Source of the DNA: JAGOEY01 sp017997515
Lineage (GTDB): Bacteria > Pseudomonadota > Gammaproteobacteria > Burkholderiales > Burkholderiaceae_C
Direction: 5' to 3'
NCBI GenBank assembly: GCA_026314275.1
Contig: CP111109.1
Location: 3,906,001-3,970,000 of the forward strand
Length of the DNA: 64,000 bases
A program made the position numbers and the translations under genes. Position 1 is the stretch's first letter, and every line of letters begins with the position of its first letter. The notes under the pieces are model-generated. The model searched no databases. It had not been told where the DNA came from and saw only the letters and a program-made list of their open reading frames with translations. Positions 17,649 through 25,704 of this stretch are shown in pieces.

Positions 17649-18439
17649 ACGCACCATCTTCTTCCCCCATTTCCTCGCCGTCCCCCGAACCCTCTCTGCC
17701 AACCGCAGAGCCCGCAGCCAGCGGCGACCCCAGGCCTGTGGGCAGCGCCCCGGCGGGTGTGACCCACCCCAAAACCATCAAGAGTTTTGTGCGCCGCGCA
17801 GGCCGCACCACCGTGGGCCAAACCAAGGCGCTGCAAGGCCTGGGCCCCCAGTTTGTGCTGCCCTACAGCCCAGCCTTGCTGGACTACACCACCGCCTTTG
17901 GCCGCTCCGCTCCGACGGTGTTGGAGATCGGTTTTGGCATGGGCGAAGCCACGGCACACATCGCCAGCGTGCGGCCCAACGACAATTTTTTGTGCTGCGA
18001 AGTGCATGAGCCCGGCGTGGGGGCGCTGCTCAAACGTATTGGTGAGCAAAACATCTCCAACATCCGCATCCTTGCGCACGACGCGGTGGAAGTCATCGAC
18101 CACATGCTGCCAGAGGCCAGCCTGGACGGGGTGCACATCTTCTTCCCCGACCCGTGGCACAAGACCAAACACAACAAGCGCCGCCTGGTGCAGCCAGCGC
18201 TCGTAGCCAAACTGGCGGCCCGGCTCAAGCCCGGTGCCTACCTGCACTGCGCCACCGACTGGGAGCCCTATGCCATCCAGATGCTGGAAGTGCTGGGCGC
18301 TGAGCCACTGCTGCAGAACACGGCAACGGCAGCCAACGGTTATGCCGAAAAACCGGCCTACCGCCCCCTGACCAAGTTCGAAAACCGCGGCCTGCGGCTG
18401 GGGCACGGCGTGTGGGATCTGGTGTTCCGCCGGGTGTAG
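17645..18439 (+). CDS. trmB: tRNA (guanine-N7)-methyltransferase
   Basis: Makes m7G46 in tRNA with S-adenosylmethionine. The SAM site is VLEIGFGMGEATAHIA, and the family signature FFPDPWHKTKHNKRRLV is present, as is the ATDWEPYA loop. The GTG at 17645 overlaps the gluQ stop (GTGA), implying translational coupling; this gives 264 residues. The first 45 residues are Ser/Pro-rich and not part of the fold. A longer reading from 17606 is possible but less likely. Confidence 0.93.
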   Translation: MNAPSSSPISSPSPEPSLPTAEPAASGDPRPVGSAPAGVTHPKTIKSFVRRAGRTTVGQTKALQGLGPQFVLPYSPALLDYTTAFGRSAPTVLEIGFGMGEATAHIASVRPNDNFLCCEVHEPGVGALLKRIGEQNISNIRILAHDAVEVIDHMLPEASLDGVHIFFPDPWHKTKHNKRRLVQPALVAKLAARLKPGAYLHCATDWEPYAIQMLEVLGAEPLLQNTATAANGYAEKPAYRPLTKFENRGLRLGHGVWDLVFRRV

Positions 18440-18460
18440 GAAAGCCCGCCCACCAACCCA

Positions 18461-18544
18461 ATGTAAATACACCTGAATGCCCTTGATTGGCGCAGTTTAT
18501 GCATTGACCTATCATGCATAACTTGCAACAGGATGTATTTACAT
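18461..18544. promoter_or_regulatory. Nested inverted repeats spanning promoter and start codon
   Basis: Outer arms ATGTAAATACA (18461-18471) and TGTATTTACAT (18534-18544) are perfect complements; the right arm includes the first two bases of the next gene's ATG. Inside them lie TTATGCAT (18497-18504) and ATGCATAA (18514-18521), a second perfect inverted repeat. A weak sigma-54-like GG-N10-GC (18489-18502) also occurs. Function is inferred only. Confidence 0.5.
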
Positions 18545-19673
18545 GGATACAAGCAAACGCAAACTGCTCGGCGCAGCTGTAGCAACCGGCATGCTGGCAA
18601 GCGTAGCGCCACGCCGCGTGTGGAGCGCCCCCAGCGGAAGGCCGCTCATCGTTGGCCAGTCCGTTCCACTCACGGGTGCGGCCAGCGAGATTGGTCTGGC
18701 CTATGCGGGCGGTGCCAAGTTGTACCTCAGCAACTTCAACAGCCGTGCTGACAGTCCTGTGCGTATTGAAGTGCGCCAACTCGACGACGGCTACAGCGGA
18801 GAACGGGCTGCAGCCAATGCCACCAAGCTGCTGGCGGAAGGCGCGGAACTGCTGTTTGGCTTTGTGGGCACGGCCAGCAGCGCCGCAGGGGCCGCTGTTG
18901 CAAAGCAGCAGGGCGCCGTATTCCTTGCACCGTTTGCCGCGCCCGACTCACTGCGTGAGCCATCACAAGGCCATGTGTTTATGGTGCGCCCCAGCATGGC
19001 GAATGAAGCTTTCAAGATGGTGCAGCACTGCGCCACGCTGGGCCTGACGCGTATTGCGGTGGTGGGTGAAGACGATGCCATGGGCCGCGCCGGACTGGAG
19101 GCCGTGAACAAGGCTATTGTCGAACTCAAATTACCGCCGCTGGCAGCATCCGCCTTTATGCCCAGCAACAGCCGCCAGGTGGGCGCCGCCGTGGCCACCA
19201 TCAAAGCGGCACAACCCCAGGCCATCATCCAGGCCGCGCTGTTTCAAAGCACAGCGGCATTTATCCAGCAGATGCGCAAGACCGGGTATATCGGCACTTT
19301 CCTGAACTTTTCTGCCGTTGGCATCAACCCGCTCTACACCGCGCTGGGCAATGACATCGGCGGTGTGGTGGTCGCGCAGGTGGTGCCACCTCCGCGCAGC
19401 ATGTCGGTGCCGGTAGTGCGCGAATACACCGCTGCCATCGAGAACAGCGACGAAAGCCCCAGCTATGAAAGCCTCGAAGGGTTCATTGCCGCCAAGGTGC
19501 TGGCCGAAGCAGTTCGCCGTGGTGGACGGGGGCCAGAGCTGCAGAAAACCCTGACCGCGATGCGCTCTTACGACGTGGGTGGTTTGTGGCTCAACCTGCG
19601 CGCACGTCCGCGTGAAAACATGGCATCCATTGATTTGATCTCCATCACCGCTGACGGCCGGACGATCCGCTGA
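18543..19673 (+). CDS. ABC transporter substrate-binding protein (branched-chain amino acid type)
   Basis: 376 residues. Periplasmic-binding protein of the type I (LivJ-like) fold. The N-terminal export signal contains KRKLLGAAVATGMLASV and is followed by RPLIVGQSVPLTGAASEIG, a family hallmark, and by FGFVGTASSAAGAAVAKQQ. The ligand is not deducible. No permease or ATPase genes are beside it, so it is an orphan; it might serve as a sensor subunit or use distant transporter genes. An AGGA ribosome site lies within the inverted-repeat region. Confidence 0.82.
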   Translation: MDTSKRKLLGAAVATGMLASVAPRRVWSAPSGRPLIVGQSVPLTGAASEIGLAYAGGAKLYLSNFNSRADSPVRIEVRQLDDGYSGERAAANATKLLAEGAELLFGFVGTASSAAGAAVAKQQGAVFLAPFAAPDSLREPSQGHVFMVRPSMANEAFKMVQHCATLGLTRIAVVGEDDAMGRAGLEAVNKAIVELKLPPLAASAFMPSNSRQVGAAVATIKAAQPQAIIQAALFQSTAAFIQQMRKTGYIGTFLNFSAVGINPLYTALGNDIGGVVVAQVVPPPRSMSVPVVREYTAAIENSDESPSYESLEGFIAAKVLAEAVRRGGRGPELQKTLTAMRSYDVGGLWLNLRARPRENMASIDLISITADGRTIR

Positions 19674-19688
19674 CACGGCACCGGCAAT

Positions 19689-20945
19689 TCACCGCTGGCG
19701 CAAGGGGTAGCGCCAGGCCATAAACACGTACACCAACGCGCCCACCACCAGCACCGCCGCAGCCACCTCCAGCGACACGGTAAAACCCTGCGCCCGGCTG
19801 CTGGTGTGCTGCAGCACCCACGGCACCATCAGCGGCCCGGCGATCTGGCCTGCGCCGTAGGTGGCGGTGATCAGCCCCATAAAACTGGCGGGTGCCACCG
19901 CCACCAGCCGCCGGGCTTCCTGCATGGCGAAGAAGGTGATCGCGGTGAACGGAAAACCCACCAGCAGGCTGCCCAGAAACAGCCCCACCACCGTGGGGCT
20001 CCAGGCGCTGGCGGCAATACCGGCGGCCTGCATCAGGTAACACGCGGCCAGCAGCATGCGGCGGTCCAGATGCAGGGGGATGCGGGTGGACAAAAACGCG
20101 CCCACCATCACCCCCACACCCAAGATGGGCCAAAACAGGTCGAGCCAGAACGAGCCTGGCAACACGTCGCGCGCAATCACGGGCAAAAAGGTGGCGGTGA
20201 TGATGTAGCCAAACCCGGCCAGGCCGTAGGCCAGCGCCAGCAAGGCTTTTTCTCCCGCGTGGCTGCGTTGCTGCGGGGTGTTTGCAGCGGCTGCTGTAGT
20301 GGCAGACGCTGCGGCCACCGGGGCCGGACCGCCAAAAATCGGCCACACCCTGGCCACCAGTGCAGCGGCCAGCACACCAAACACCGCCCAGCCCGTGGCA
20401 GCCCGCCAGTCCAGTGCCACCATACCGCTGACCATCAAGCCGGTAACGGCAATCCCCGCACCGGGGCCGATGTAAATCGCCCCGGCCCAGGCAGGTTGCC
20501 CCAGCGCCGCCAGCCGAGCCAGGCACCAGCCCGAGGTGAACACAAAGGTCACCGCACTGGCCACACCCGCAGCAAACCGCAGCGTGGGCCACACACCCGG
20601 CCACTGCACAGCCATTGCAGCGGTCAACAAACACGTTGCCACCAGCCCGCCGCGCACCCAGGTGGTGTGCCGCACAGTGGGCAGCCAGGGGGCACGCGCC
20701 CAGATCCACGGCTGGAAGGTGCATAACAAGGCCCCCACCAGGTAGCCAAAATAGTTGGCGCTGGCCAGCCAGCTGGCGGCGGGCAGGTTAACCACGCCGT
20801 CGTGCAACATCATGGGCAACAAGGGGGTGAACGCAAAACGGCCAATACCCATGGCCACCGCCAAGGCCACCAGGCCCGCAAACACAATGGCCCGGGGCTG
20901 CACCGCCGGACGTACCGACGATTCAGTGCTTGCGACTACCGCCAT
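19689..20945 (-). CDS. YbfB/YjiJ family MFS transporter
   Basis: About 418 residues and 12 predicted membrane helices. The stretch AMGIGRFAFTPLLPMMLHDG at the first helix and ASWLASANYFGYLVGALL are typical of the YbfB/YjiJ subgroup. The start is set at the ATG at 20945, which has AGGGAG eight bases upstream; a GTG at 20963 is the alternative. The substrate is unknown. Convergent with the binding-protein gene and upstream of the Crp/Fnr gene. Confidence 0.82.
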   Translation of the reverse strand: MAVVASTESSVRPAVQPRAIVFAGLVALAVAMGIGRFAFTPLLPMMLHDGVVNLPAASWLASANYFGYLVGALLCTFQPWIWARAPWLPTVRHTTWVRGGLVATCLLTAAMAVQWPGVWPTLRFAAGVASAVTFVFTSGWCLARLAALGQPAWAGAIYIGPGAGIAVTGLMVSGMVALDWRAATGWAVFGVLAAALVARVWPIFGGPAPVAAASATTAAAANTPQQRSHAGEKALLALAYGLAGFGYIITATFLPVIARDVLPGSFWLDLFWPILGVGVMVGAFLSTRIPLHLDRRMLLAACYLMQAAGIAASAWSPTVVGLFLGSLLVGFPFTAITFFAMQEARRLVAVAPASFMGLITATYGAGQIAGPLMVPWVLQHTSSRAQGFTVSLEVAAAVLVVGALVYVFMAWRYPLRQR

Positions 20946-21023
20946 GCCCGGGCTCCCTGGCACAGCTGCGCTTGTTTTGGTTGGTGTGTAGGCTTCATCG
21001 GGTTGCTATCGTATCTGCCCGGT

Positions 21024-21734
21024 TCAGGTGTCGTGCACCACCGCCTCCAGCGCGGCCACGGACACGATCTCAATGCGCCGGTAGCCCAGCTTCAGCACCC
21101 CGTCGCGCGCCAGTGCCGCCAGCTCTTTTGACAGGGTCTGGCGCGTGATGCCCAGCATCATGGCCAGGGCCTCCTGCGGCAGCGACACGGCGGGCCGCAC
21201 GTCTGGCGACTGGGTGGCATCGCCACGGGCCAGTGTGAGTAACCGATGGGCCACACGGGCGCGCAGGCCGCGCAAGGTGGTGTCCTCCATCAGCCCGTAC
21301 AAACCCCGCACCCGGGCCGCCAGCAGCGCCGCAATGGCCTGGGCAAAGGCCAGTCCCTGCATCTGCCGGGTGAACGCTGCGGGCGGCACCACCAACACGT
21401 CGATGGCCGTGAGCGCTGTGGCGTCGTGGGTGCGTGGTGAGCCGTCCAGCAGGGAAATCTCGCCAAACCAGTTGCCGGGCTCCAGCACCGCAAGGATCGC
21501 CTCACGCCCGTCCTGGCGCACGGTGGACACCTTGATCAGCCCTTGCACCAGCGCATAAAACCCGCCGCCCGCTGCCAGCGCTGCGTCGCCTTGGTGGAAC
21601 AACATGGCGCCCGATGGCAGGCGCAGCACCTCGGCCTCGGCCAGAAGCGCCTGGCGTTCCGGCGCAGGCAAGGCCGCAAACCAGGGGTTGGCATGCAGGG
21701 CATCGAACCAGAGGCGCGGCAGGGTGGCGTTCAT
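21024..21734 (-). CDS. Crp/Fnr family transcriptional regulator
   Basis: 236 residues. The N-terminal cyclic-nucleotide-binding-type beta barrel includes GAMLFHQGD, GLIKVSTVRQDG and EPGNWFGEISLLDG. The C-terminal winged helix has LPQEALAMMLGITRQTLSKELAALARDGV as the recognition element. No FNR-type cysteine cluster is present, so it is not an oxygen sensor of that kind. It is divergent from the HD-aldolase-symporter operon, with a TGTCA-N6-TGACA site between them, so it probably controls itself and that operon. Confidence 0.88.
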   Translation of the reverse strand: MNATLPRLWFDALHANPWFAALPAPERQALLAEAEVLRLPSGAMLFHQGDAALAAGGGFYALVQGLIKVSTVRQDGREAILAVLEPGNWFGEISLLDGSPRTHDATALTAIDVLVVPPAAFTRQMQGLAFAQAIAALLAARVRGLYGLMEDTTLRGLRARVAHRLLTLARGDATQSPDVRPAVSLPQEALAMMLGITRQTLSKELAALARDGVLKLGYRRIEIVSVAALEAVVHDT

Positions 21735-21754
21735 CGCAGGGTATGCCCTTGGAT

Positions 21755-21770
21755 TGTCATATTTTTGACA
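21755..21770. promoter_or_regulatory. Crp/Fnr-type operator candidate
   Basis: TGTCATATTTTTGACA is an inverted repeat with five-base arms and a six-base spacer, the geometry of Crp/Fnr boxes. It lies between the divergent regulator (start 21734) and the HD gene (start 21830). Confidence 0.55.
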
Positions 21771-21829
21771 GTTTAGCGGTGTAGCTGAAGCCTACAGTGC
21801 GCCCACTACATCCACACGGAGACTCCACG

Positions 21830-22420
21830 ATGCAACACAAAGCAAACTTTCTGCGCATGCAGGACAGCACCCAGGCTGACTGGCAACTCATTGGTGGCGA
21901 GTTCATGCAGTTCACCACCGGCCTGCCCGAACGCGTCATCAAACACCTGCAAATCCTCGAAGGCGACTACGGCGGCTTCCCGGTAGACCGCTACACCCAT
22001 TCGCTGCAGACCGCCACCCGTGCGCTGCGTGATGGCCGTGACGAGGAATATGTGGTCTGCGCCTTGCTGCACGACATCGGCGACACGCTGGGCAGCTTCA
22101 ACCACCCGGACATTGCCGCCGCCATCCTCAAGCCTTTTGTGAGTGACGAAAACCACTGGATGGTGCAGCACCACGGCATCTTCCAGGGCCACTATTTCTT
22201 CCACCACATCGGGCTGGACCGCAATCTGCGCGATAACTTCAAGGCGCATCCCTCCTACGAGCGCACCGCCGAGTTCTGCGAGCTGTACGACAACCCGGCC
22301 TTCGACCCCAAGGCGGAAACCCTGCCCATCGAAGAATTCACGCCCATGCTGCGCCGCCTGATGGCCCAGCCACGCAATAGCGTTTACAAAGCCGCGCTCA
22401 AGACACCCGAACCCGCCTGA
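21830..22420 (+). CDS. HD domain protein (possible HD-type oxygenase or phosphohydrolase)
   Basis: 196 residues from the ATG at 21830, preceded by GGAGAC. The metal-binding pattern is YGGFPVDRYTHSLQTATRA (His57), ALLHDIGDT (His81-Asp82), NHPDIAAA and WMVQHHGIF. The Y-x-H-x-LQTA context with HD resembles the diiron HD oxygenases (PhnZ, inositol oxygenase) as much as classic phosphohydrolases. The substrate is not known. It is followed by a class II aldolase and a bile-acid-type symporter in one transcription unit, which suggests a catabolic step on a small acid or sugar derivative. Confidence 0.75.
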   Translation: MQHKANFLRMQDSTQADWQLIGGEFMQFTTGLPERVIKHLQILEGDYGGFPVDRYTHSLQTATRALRDGRDEEYVVCALLHDIGDTLGSFNHPDIAAAILKPFVSDENHWMVQHHGIFQGHYFFHHIGLDRNLRDNFKAHPSYERTAEFCELYDNPAFDPKAETLPIEEFTPMLRRLMAQPRNSVYKAALKTPEPA

Positions 22421-22450
22421 ACCTCCGCCATACACCCAAGGAAACACCCC

Positions 22451-23218
22451 ATGAATGCCACCACCCCCTCCGACATCCAGAACATGGTCTCTGCCGAAGA
22501 ATGGCAGCTGCGCGTCGACCTGGCCGCCTGTTACCGCCTGGTCGCGCTGTACGGCTGGAGCGACCTGGTCTTCACCCACATCAGCGCCCGCATCCCCGGC
22601 CCCGAGCACCATTTTTTGATCAACCCCTATGGCCTGATGTTCGACGAGATCACCGCGAGCAGCCTGGTCAAGGTGGACATGCAGTGCAACAAACTCATCG
22701 AATCGCCCTACCCCGTGAACCCCGCCGGCTTTGTGATCCACAGCTCGGTGCATGCCGCGCGTGAAGACGTGCAATGTGTGCTGCACACCCATACCCGGGC
22801 CGGTGTGGCGGTGAGCGCACAAAAGAACGGTGTGTTGCCCATCAGCCAGCAAAGCACCTTTGTGCTGGCATCGCTGGCGTACCACGGCTACGAAGGCGTG
22901 GCCTTCCGCGACGAGGAGAAACCGCGCCTGCAGGCCGACCTGGGCCAGGCCAACTTCCTGATGCTGCGCAACCACGGCCTGCTGACCTGCGGCAAGACGA
23001 TTGCCGACGCCTTCCTGGCCATGTACACGTTTGAGGCGGCCTGCAAGATCCAGATCGACGCACAGGCGGGCGGCGGTGAGCTGACCCAGGTGCACCCGCA
23101 GATCCTCACCGGTGTGGCGCAGGCCATGAAGGTGCAGACCGGCGGGCTGGGTGGCGCGTTTGTGTGGCCGTCCCTCATCCGCAAGCTGGACCGAACCGAC
23201 CCGAGCTACAAGCAATAG
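22451..23218 (+). CDS. Class II aldolase/adducin family protein
   Basis: 255 residues. The zinc-dependent class II aldolase fold is shown by YGWSDLVFTHISARIPG, VIHSSVHAAREDVQCVLHTHTRAG with the HTH metal ligands, and MLRNHGLLTCGKTIADAF. It is closest to short stand-alone adducin-head proteins, whose reactions range over aldol cleavage and decarboxylation; the substrate is unknown. AAGGAAA precedes the start, 30 bases after the HD gene. Confidence 0.85.
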   Translation: MNATTPSDIQNMVSAEEWQLRVDLAACYRLVALYGWSDLVFTHISARIPGPEHHFLINPYGLMFDEITASSLVKVDMQCNKLIESPYPVNPAGFVIHSSVHAAREDVQCVLHTHTRAGVAVSAQKNGVLPISQQSTFVLASLAYHGYEGVAFRDEEKPRLQADLGQANFLMLRNHGLLTCGKTIADAFLAMYTFEAACKIQIDAQAGGGELTQVHPQILTGVAQAMKVQTGGLGGAFVWPSLIRKLDRTDPSYKQ

Positions 23219-23221
23219 TGC

Positions 23222-23280
23222 TTCGTTATTGATAGCTGTCTGCGCAAGCCCTGCGTGCGCTAGAAGCCTATTTCATTCAT
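23222..23280. repeat. Dispersed repeat A, copy 4
   Basis: ATTGATAGCTGTCTGCGCAAGCC..GTGCGCTAGAAGCC and an AT-rich tail, placed between the aldolase and symporter genes. Confidence 0.65.
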
Positions 23281-23303
23281 AAAACAAAGAAAAGAGACAT
23301 TCC

Positions 23304-24161
23304 ATGGACAGTGCCGTCATCGTCACCCGTTTTTTGTTTGGCGCCTTGGCACTGGTCATGTTTGGCCTGGGGCTGTCGCTCACAGCGGCCGACTTCCAGC
23401 GCCTGCTGAAACACCCCAAGGCCGTCATGCTGGCACTCGGTCTGCAGGTCATCGGCCTGCCGCTGGCCTGTTACGCCATCATCACGGCCTTCGGGCTGCC
23501 GCCGGTGTTTGCCATCGGGCTGATGCTGCTGGCCGCGTCACCTGGCGGCATCTCGGCCAACCTGTTCTCGCACCTGTTTGGCGGCAACGTGGCGATGAAC
23601 ATCTCGCTGACCGCCGTGAACACACTGCTGTCCATCGTCACCCTGCCCCTCATTGCCAACTGGGCCATCGCCCACTTTGCACAAAGCGGCCAGGTGGTGC
23701 CAATGCAGACCTCCAAGCTGCTGGAAGTGATTGCCATCGTGCTGATCCCCGTGCTGCTGGGCATGGCAGTGGCGCGCAAAGCGCCGGGCTTCTCGAATCG
23801 CATGGAAAAACCCGTCAAGATCTTCAGCGCCGTGGTGCTGGCCGTGGTCACCGTGCTGGCCATCGCGAAGGAGTGGGGTTCGCTGTCCACCACCTTCGTC
23901 CAGATCGGCCCGGCTGTGCTGCTGTTTAACCTGGTCAGCCTGTTCGCCGGTTATTACCTGAGCCGCGCCGCGGGGCTGGACAAACCCCTGTCCACCGCCA
24001 TTTGTTACGAGATCGGCATCCACAACTCCACACTGGCCATCTTTGTGGCCCTGAGTGTGCTGGGCAGTTACCAGCTGGCACTGCCTGCCGCGGTGTATTC
24101 CGTGGTGATGTACATCACGGCGCCGCTGTTTGGCTGGCTGGTGTTGAAGCGGCGCGGCTAA
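23304..24161 (+). CDS. Bile acid:sodium symporter family protein
   Basis: 285 residues, about nine to ten predicted membrane helices. Family signatures are FGLGLSLTAADFQRLLKHPK near the N-terminus, LMLLAASPGGISANLFSHLFGGN, and the C-terminal YEIGIHNSTLAIFVAL. Such symporters carry organic anions with sodium. The co-transcribed HD and aldolase genes suggest that it imports their substrate. A AAAAGAGA site precedes the ATG. Confidence 0.85.
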   Translation: MDSAVIVTRFLFGALALVMFGLGLSLTAADFQRLLKHPKAVMLALGLQVIGLPLACYAIITAFGLPPVFAIGLMLLAASPGGISANLFSHLFGGNVAMNISLTAVNTLLSIVTLPLIANWAIAHFAQSGQVVPMQTSKLLEVIAIVLIPVLLGMAVARKAPGFSNRMEKPVKIFSAVVLAVVTVLAIAKEWGSLSTTFVQIGPAVLLFNLVSLFAGYYLSRAAGLDKPLSTAICYEIGIHNSTLAIFVALSVLGSYQLALPAAVYSVVMYITAPLFGWLVLKRRG

Positions 24162-24164
24162 GAC

Positions 24165-25614
24165 CTACGCCAACGTGTTTTTATAAATACGCCCGTCCTT
24201 CATGATGATCTTGAAGTTGCGCTCGGCGTCGGCCACCAGGTCGATGTTCTCCAGCGGGTTGCCGTCCACCAGCAGCAGGTCGGCAAAAGCCCCCTCTTCC
24301 ACCACCCCGACCTTGGCCGGATAGGGGCTGCGCAGGCCCGACATGGCCAGCAGCTCGGCATTGGTGCCGGTGGCCATGGTCAGCACTTCGGTGGGGGTGT
24401 ACCAGCGCTTCATCTTGGCCAACTGCGCGCCCTGGCGGGTAGCCAGCTTGGCGTCGAACAGGGTGTCGGTGCCCCAGGCGGTCTTGATCTTGTATTTCTT
24501 GGCCAGGTTGTAGGCGGTGTCGGTGCCCGCAGTCATCTGCAACTGCTTGGCACGGCTGGCCGATCCCGCTGGGAAAGGAATCGCATCCTCGTCGTCCAGG
24601 AAGGGCTGGCCGCAGAACCAGATGCCCTTTTCCGCCATGATCCGTGCGGTGGCTTCGTCCATCAACTGGCCGTATTCGATGCAGCGCACGCCGCCACGGA
24701 TGGCCGTCTGGATGGCGCGTGGCGTGTAGGCATGCACGGCGACATAAGTGCCCCAGTTTTCTGCCGCGTCCACCGCAGCGCGAAACTCCGCCTCGGTGAA
24801 CTGCGACACATCCAGCGGGTCGTAGACCGATGCGCCCCCCACCGGCCGCCAGCTTCAACTGGCTGGCACCCAGCATGAGTTGTTCTCGCGAACGCTTGAG
24901 CACCTCGCTCACCCCGTCTGCGATCGACATCGCGCCAATGGCGTCGGTGCGCGGTGTGGGGGAGTTGTTGCCTGCGGGAAGATCGTAGGGCTGGCGGTAG
25001 TCACCGTGGCCCGAAGTCTGCGAGATCATCGCGCCCGAAGGCCAGATCCGGGGGCCGGCAAAACCACCCTCGTCGATGACACGTTTCATCGAGAAAGTGG
25101 GGCCCGCCATGTCGCGCACGCTGGTGAAACCCCGCATGAGCGTACGCTCCGCTTCCTCTGCCGCCTTGAAGTTGAGGTACGCCTCCGTAGCACTCAGCAG
25201 CGTAGCCATAGGCAGCGCCGCCATCACGGCGTGGACATGGGCGTCGATCAGCCCGGGCATCAGGGTGCGCCCGCCGCCTGCGATCACCAGCGCCCCCTCG
25301 GGCAAAGGGCGGTTTTCCGGCTCAATGGCCTTGATCTTTTGGCCCTCCACCACCACCCGCACGCCGGTGAACACCACCGGCCCCTTGGGTGCGTCCGGCG
25401 CACGCGCCAGCGTCGACTTGGAGGGCAGCACAAATGCCCCCACCAACAAGGCCGCCCCACCGCCCAGGAAAGTCCGGCGGTTCAGGGTGCCATGCAGGTG
25501 CTGGTTCAGCCGCGCAAAAGCGCAGGAAACAGGCTGACAACACAGCGTTGATCTTGGTGCACCGATAGCAAGTGGCAGAGATTGCGGCCTTGTGTCGGCC
25601 AGGATAAAAGTCAC
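24165..25614 (-). pseudogene. Metal-dependent amidohydrolase, frameshifted
   Basis: The N-terminal frame (to about 24845) and the C-terminal frame (from about 24842) together make one protein of the imidazolonepropionase-like amidohydrolase family. A Tat-type signal NRRTFLGGGAALLVGAF is followed by LMPGLIDAHVH (metal site) and SVRDMAGPTFSMKR. The frame then breaks at a G/C run (24833-24842) within LKLAAGGG and continues in the other frame with ASVYDPLDVSQFTEAE. Two further oddities are FTGVRV joined directly to VVEGQK, where relatives have about 16 more residues, and CIEYG where the family has the metal ligand His (CIEHG). Decay is more likely than a single sequencing error. Confidence 0.75.
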
Positions 25615-25704
25615 TCCAAAGCCACCTGGCCGTCACACTAGATTCACAGGACATTCAGAAAATTGGGGGTACCGGGCCCCACGCCCATACCCCCAAAGAG
25701 CACC

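Noticed and set aside
23471..24023. Antisense frames opposite the symporter
   Set aside because: They lack domains, and the sense frame has strong membrane-protein signatures.
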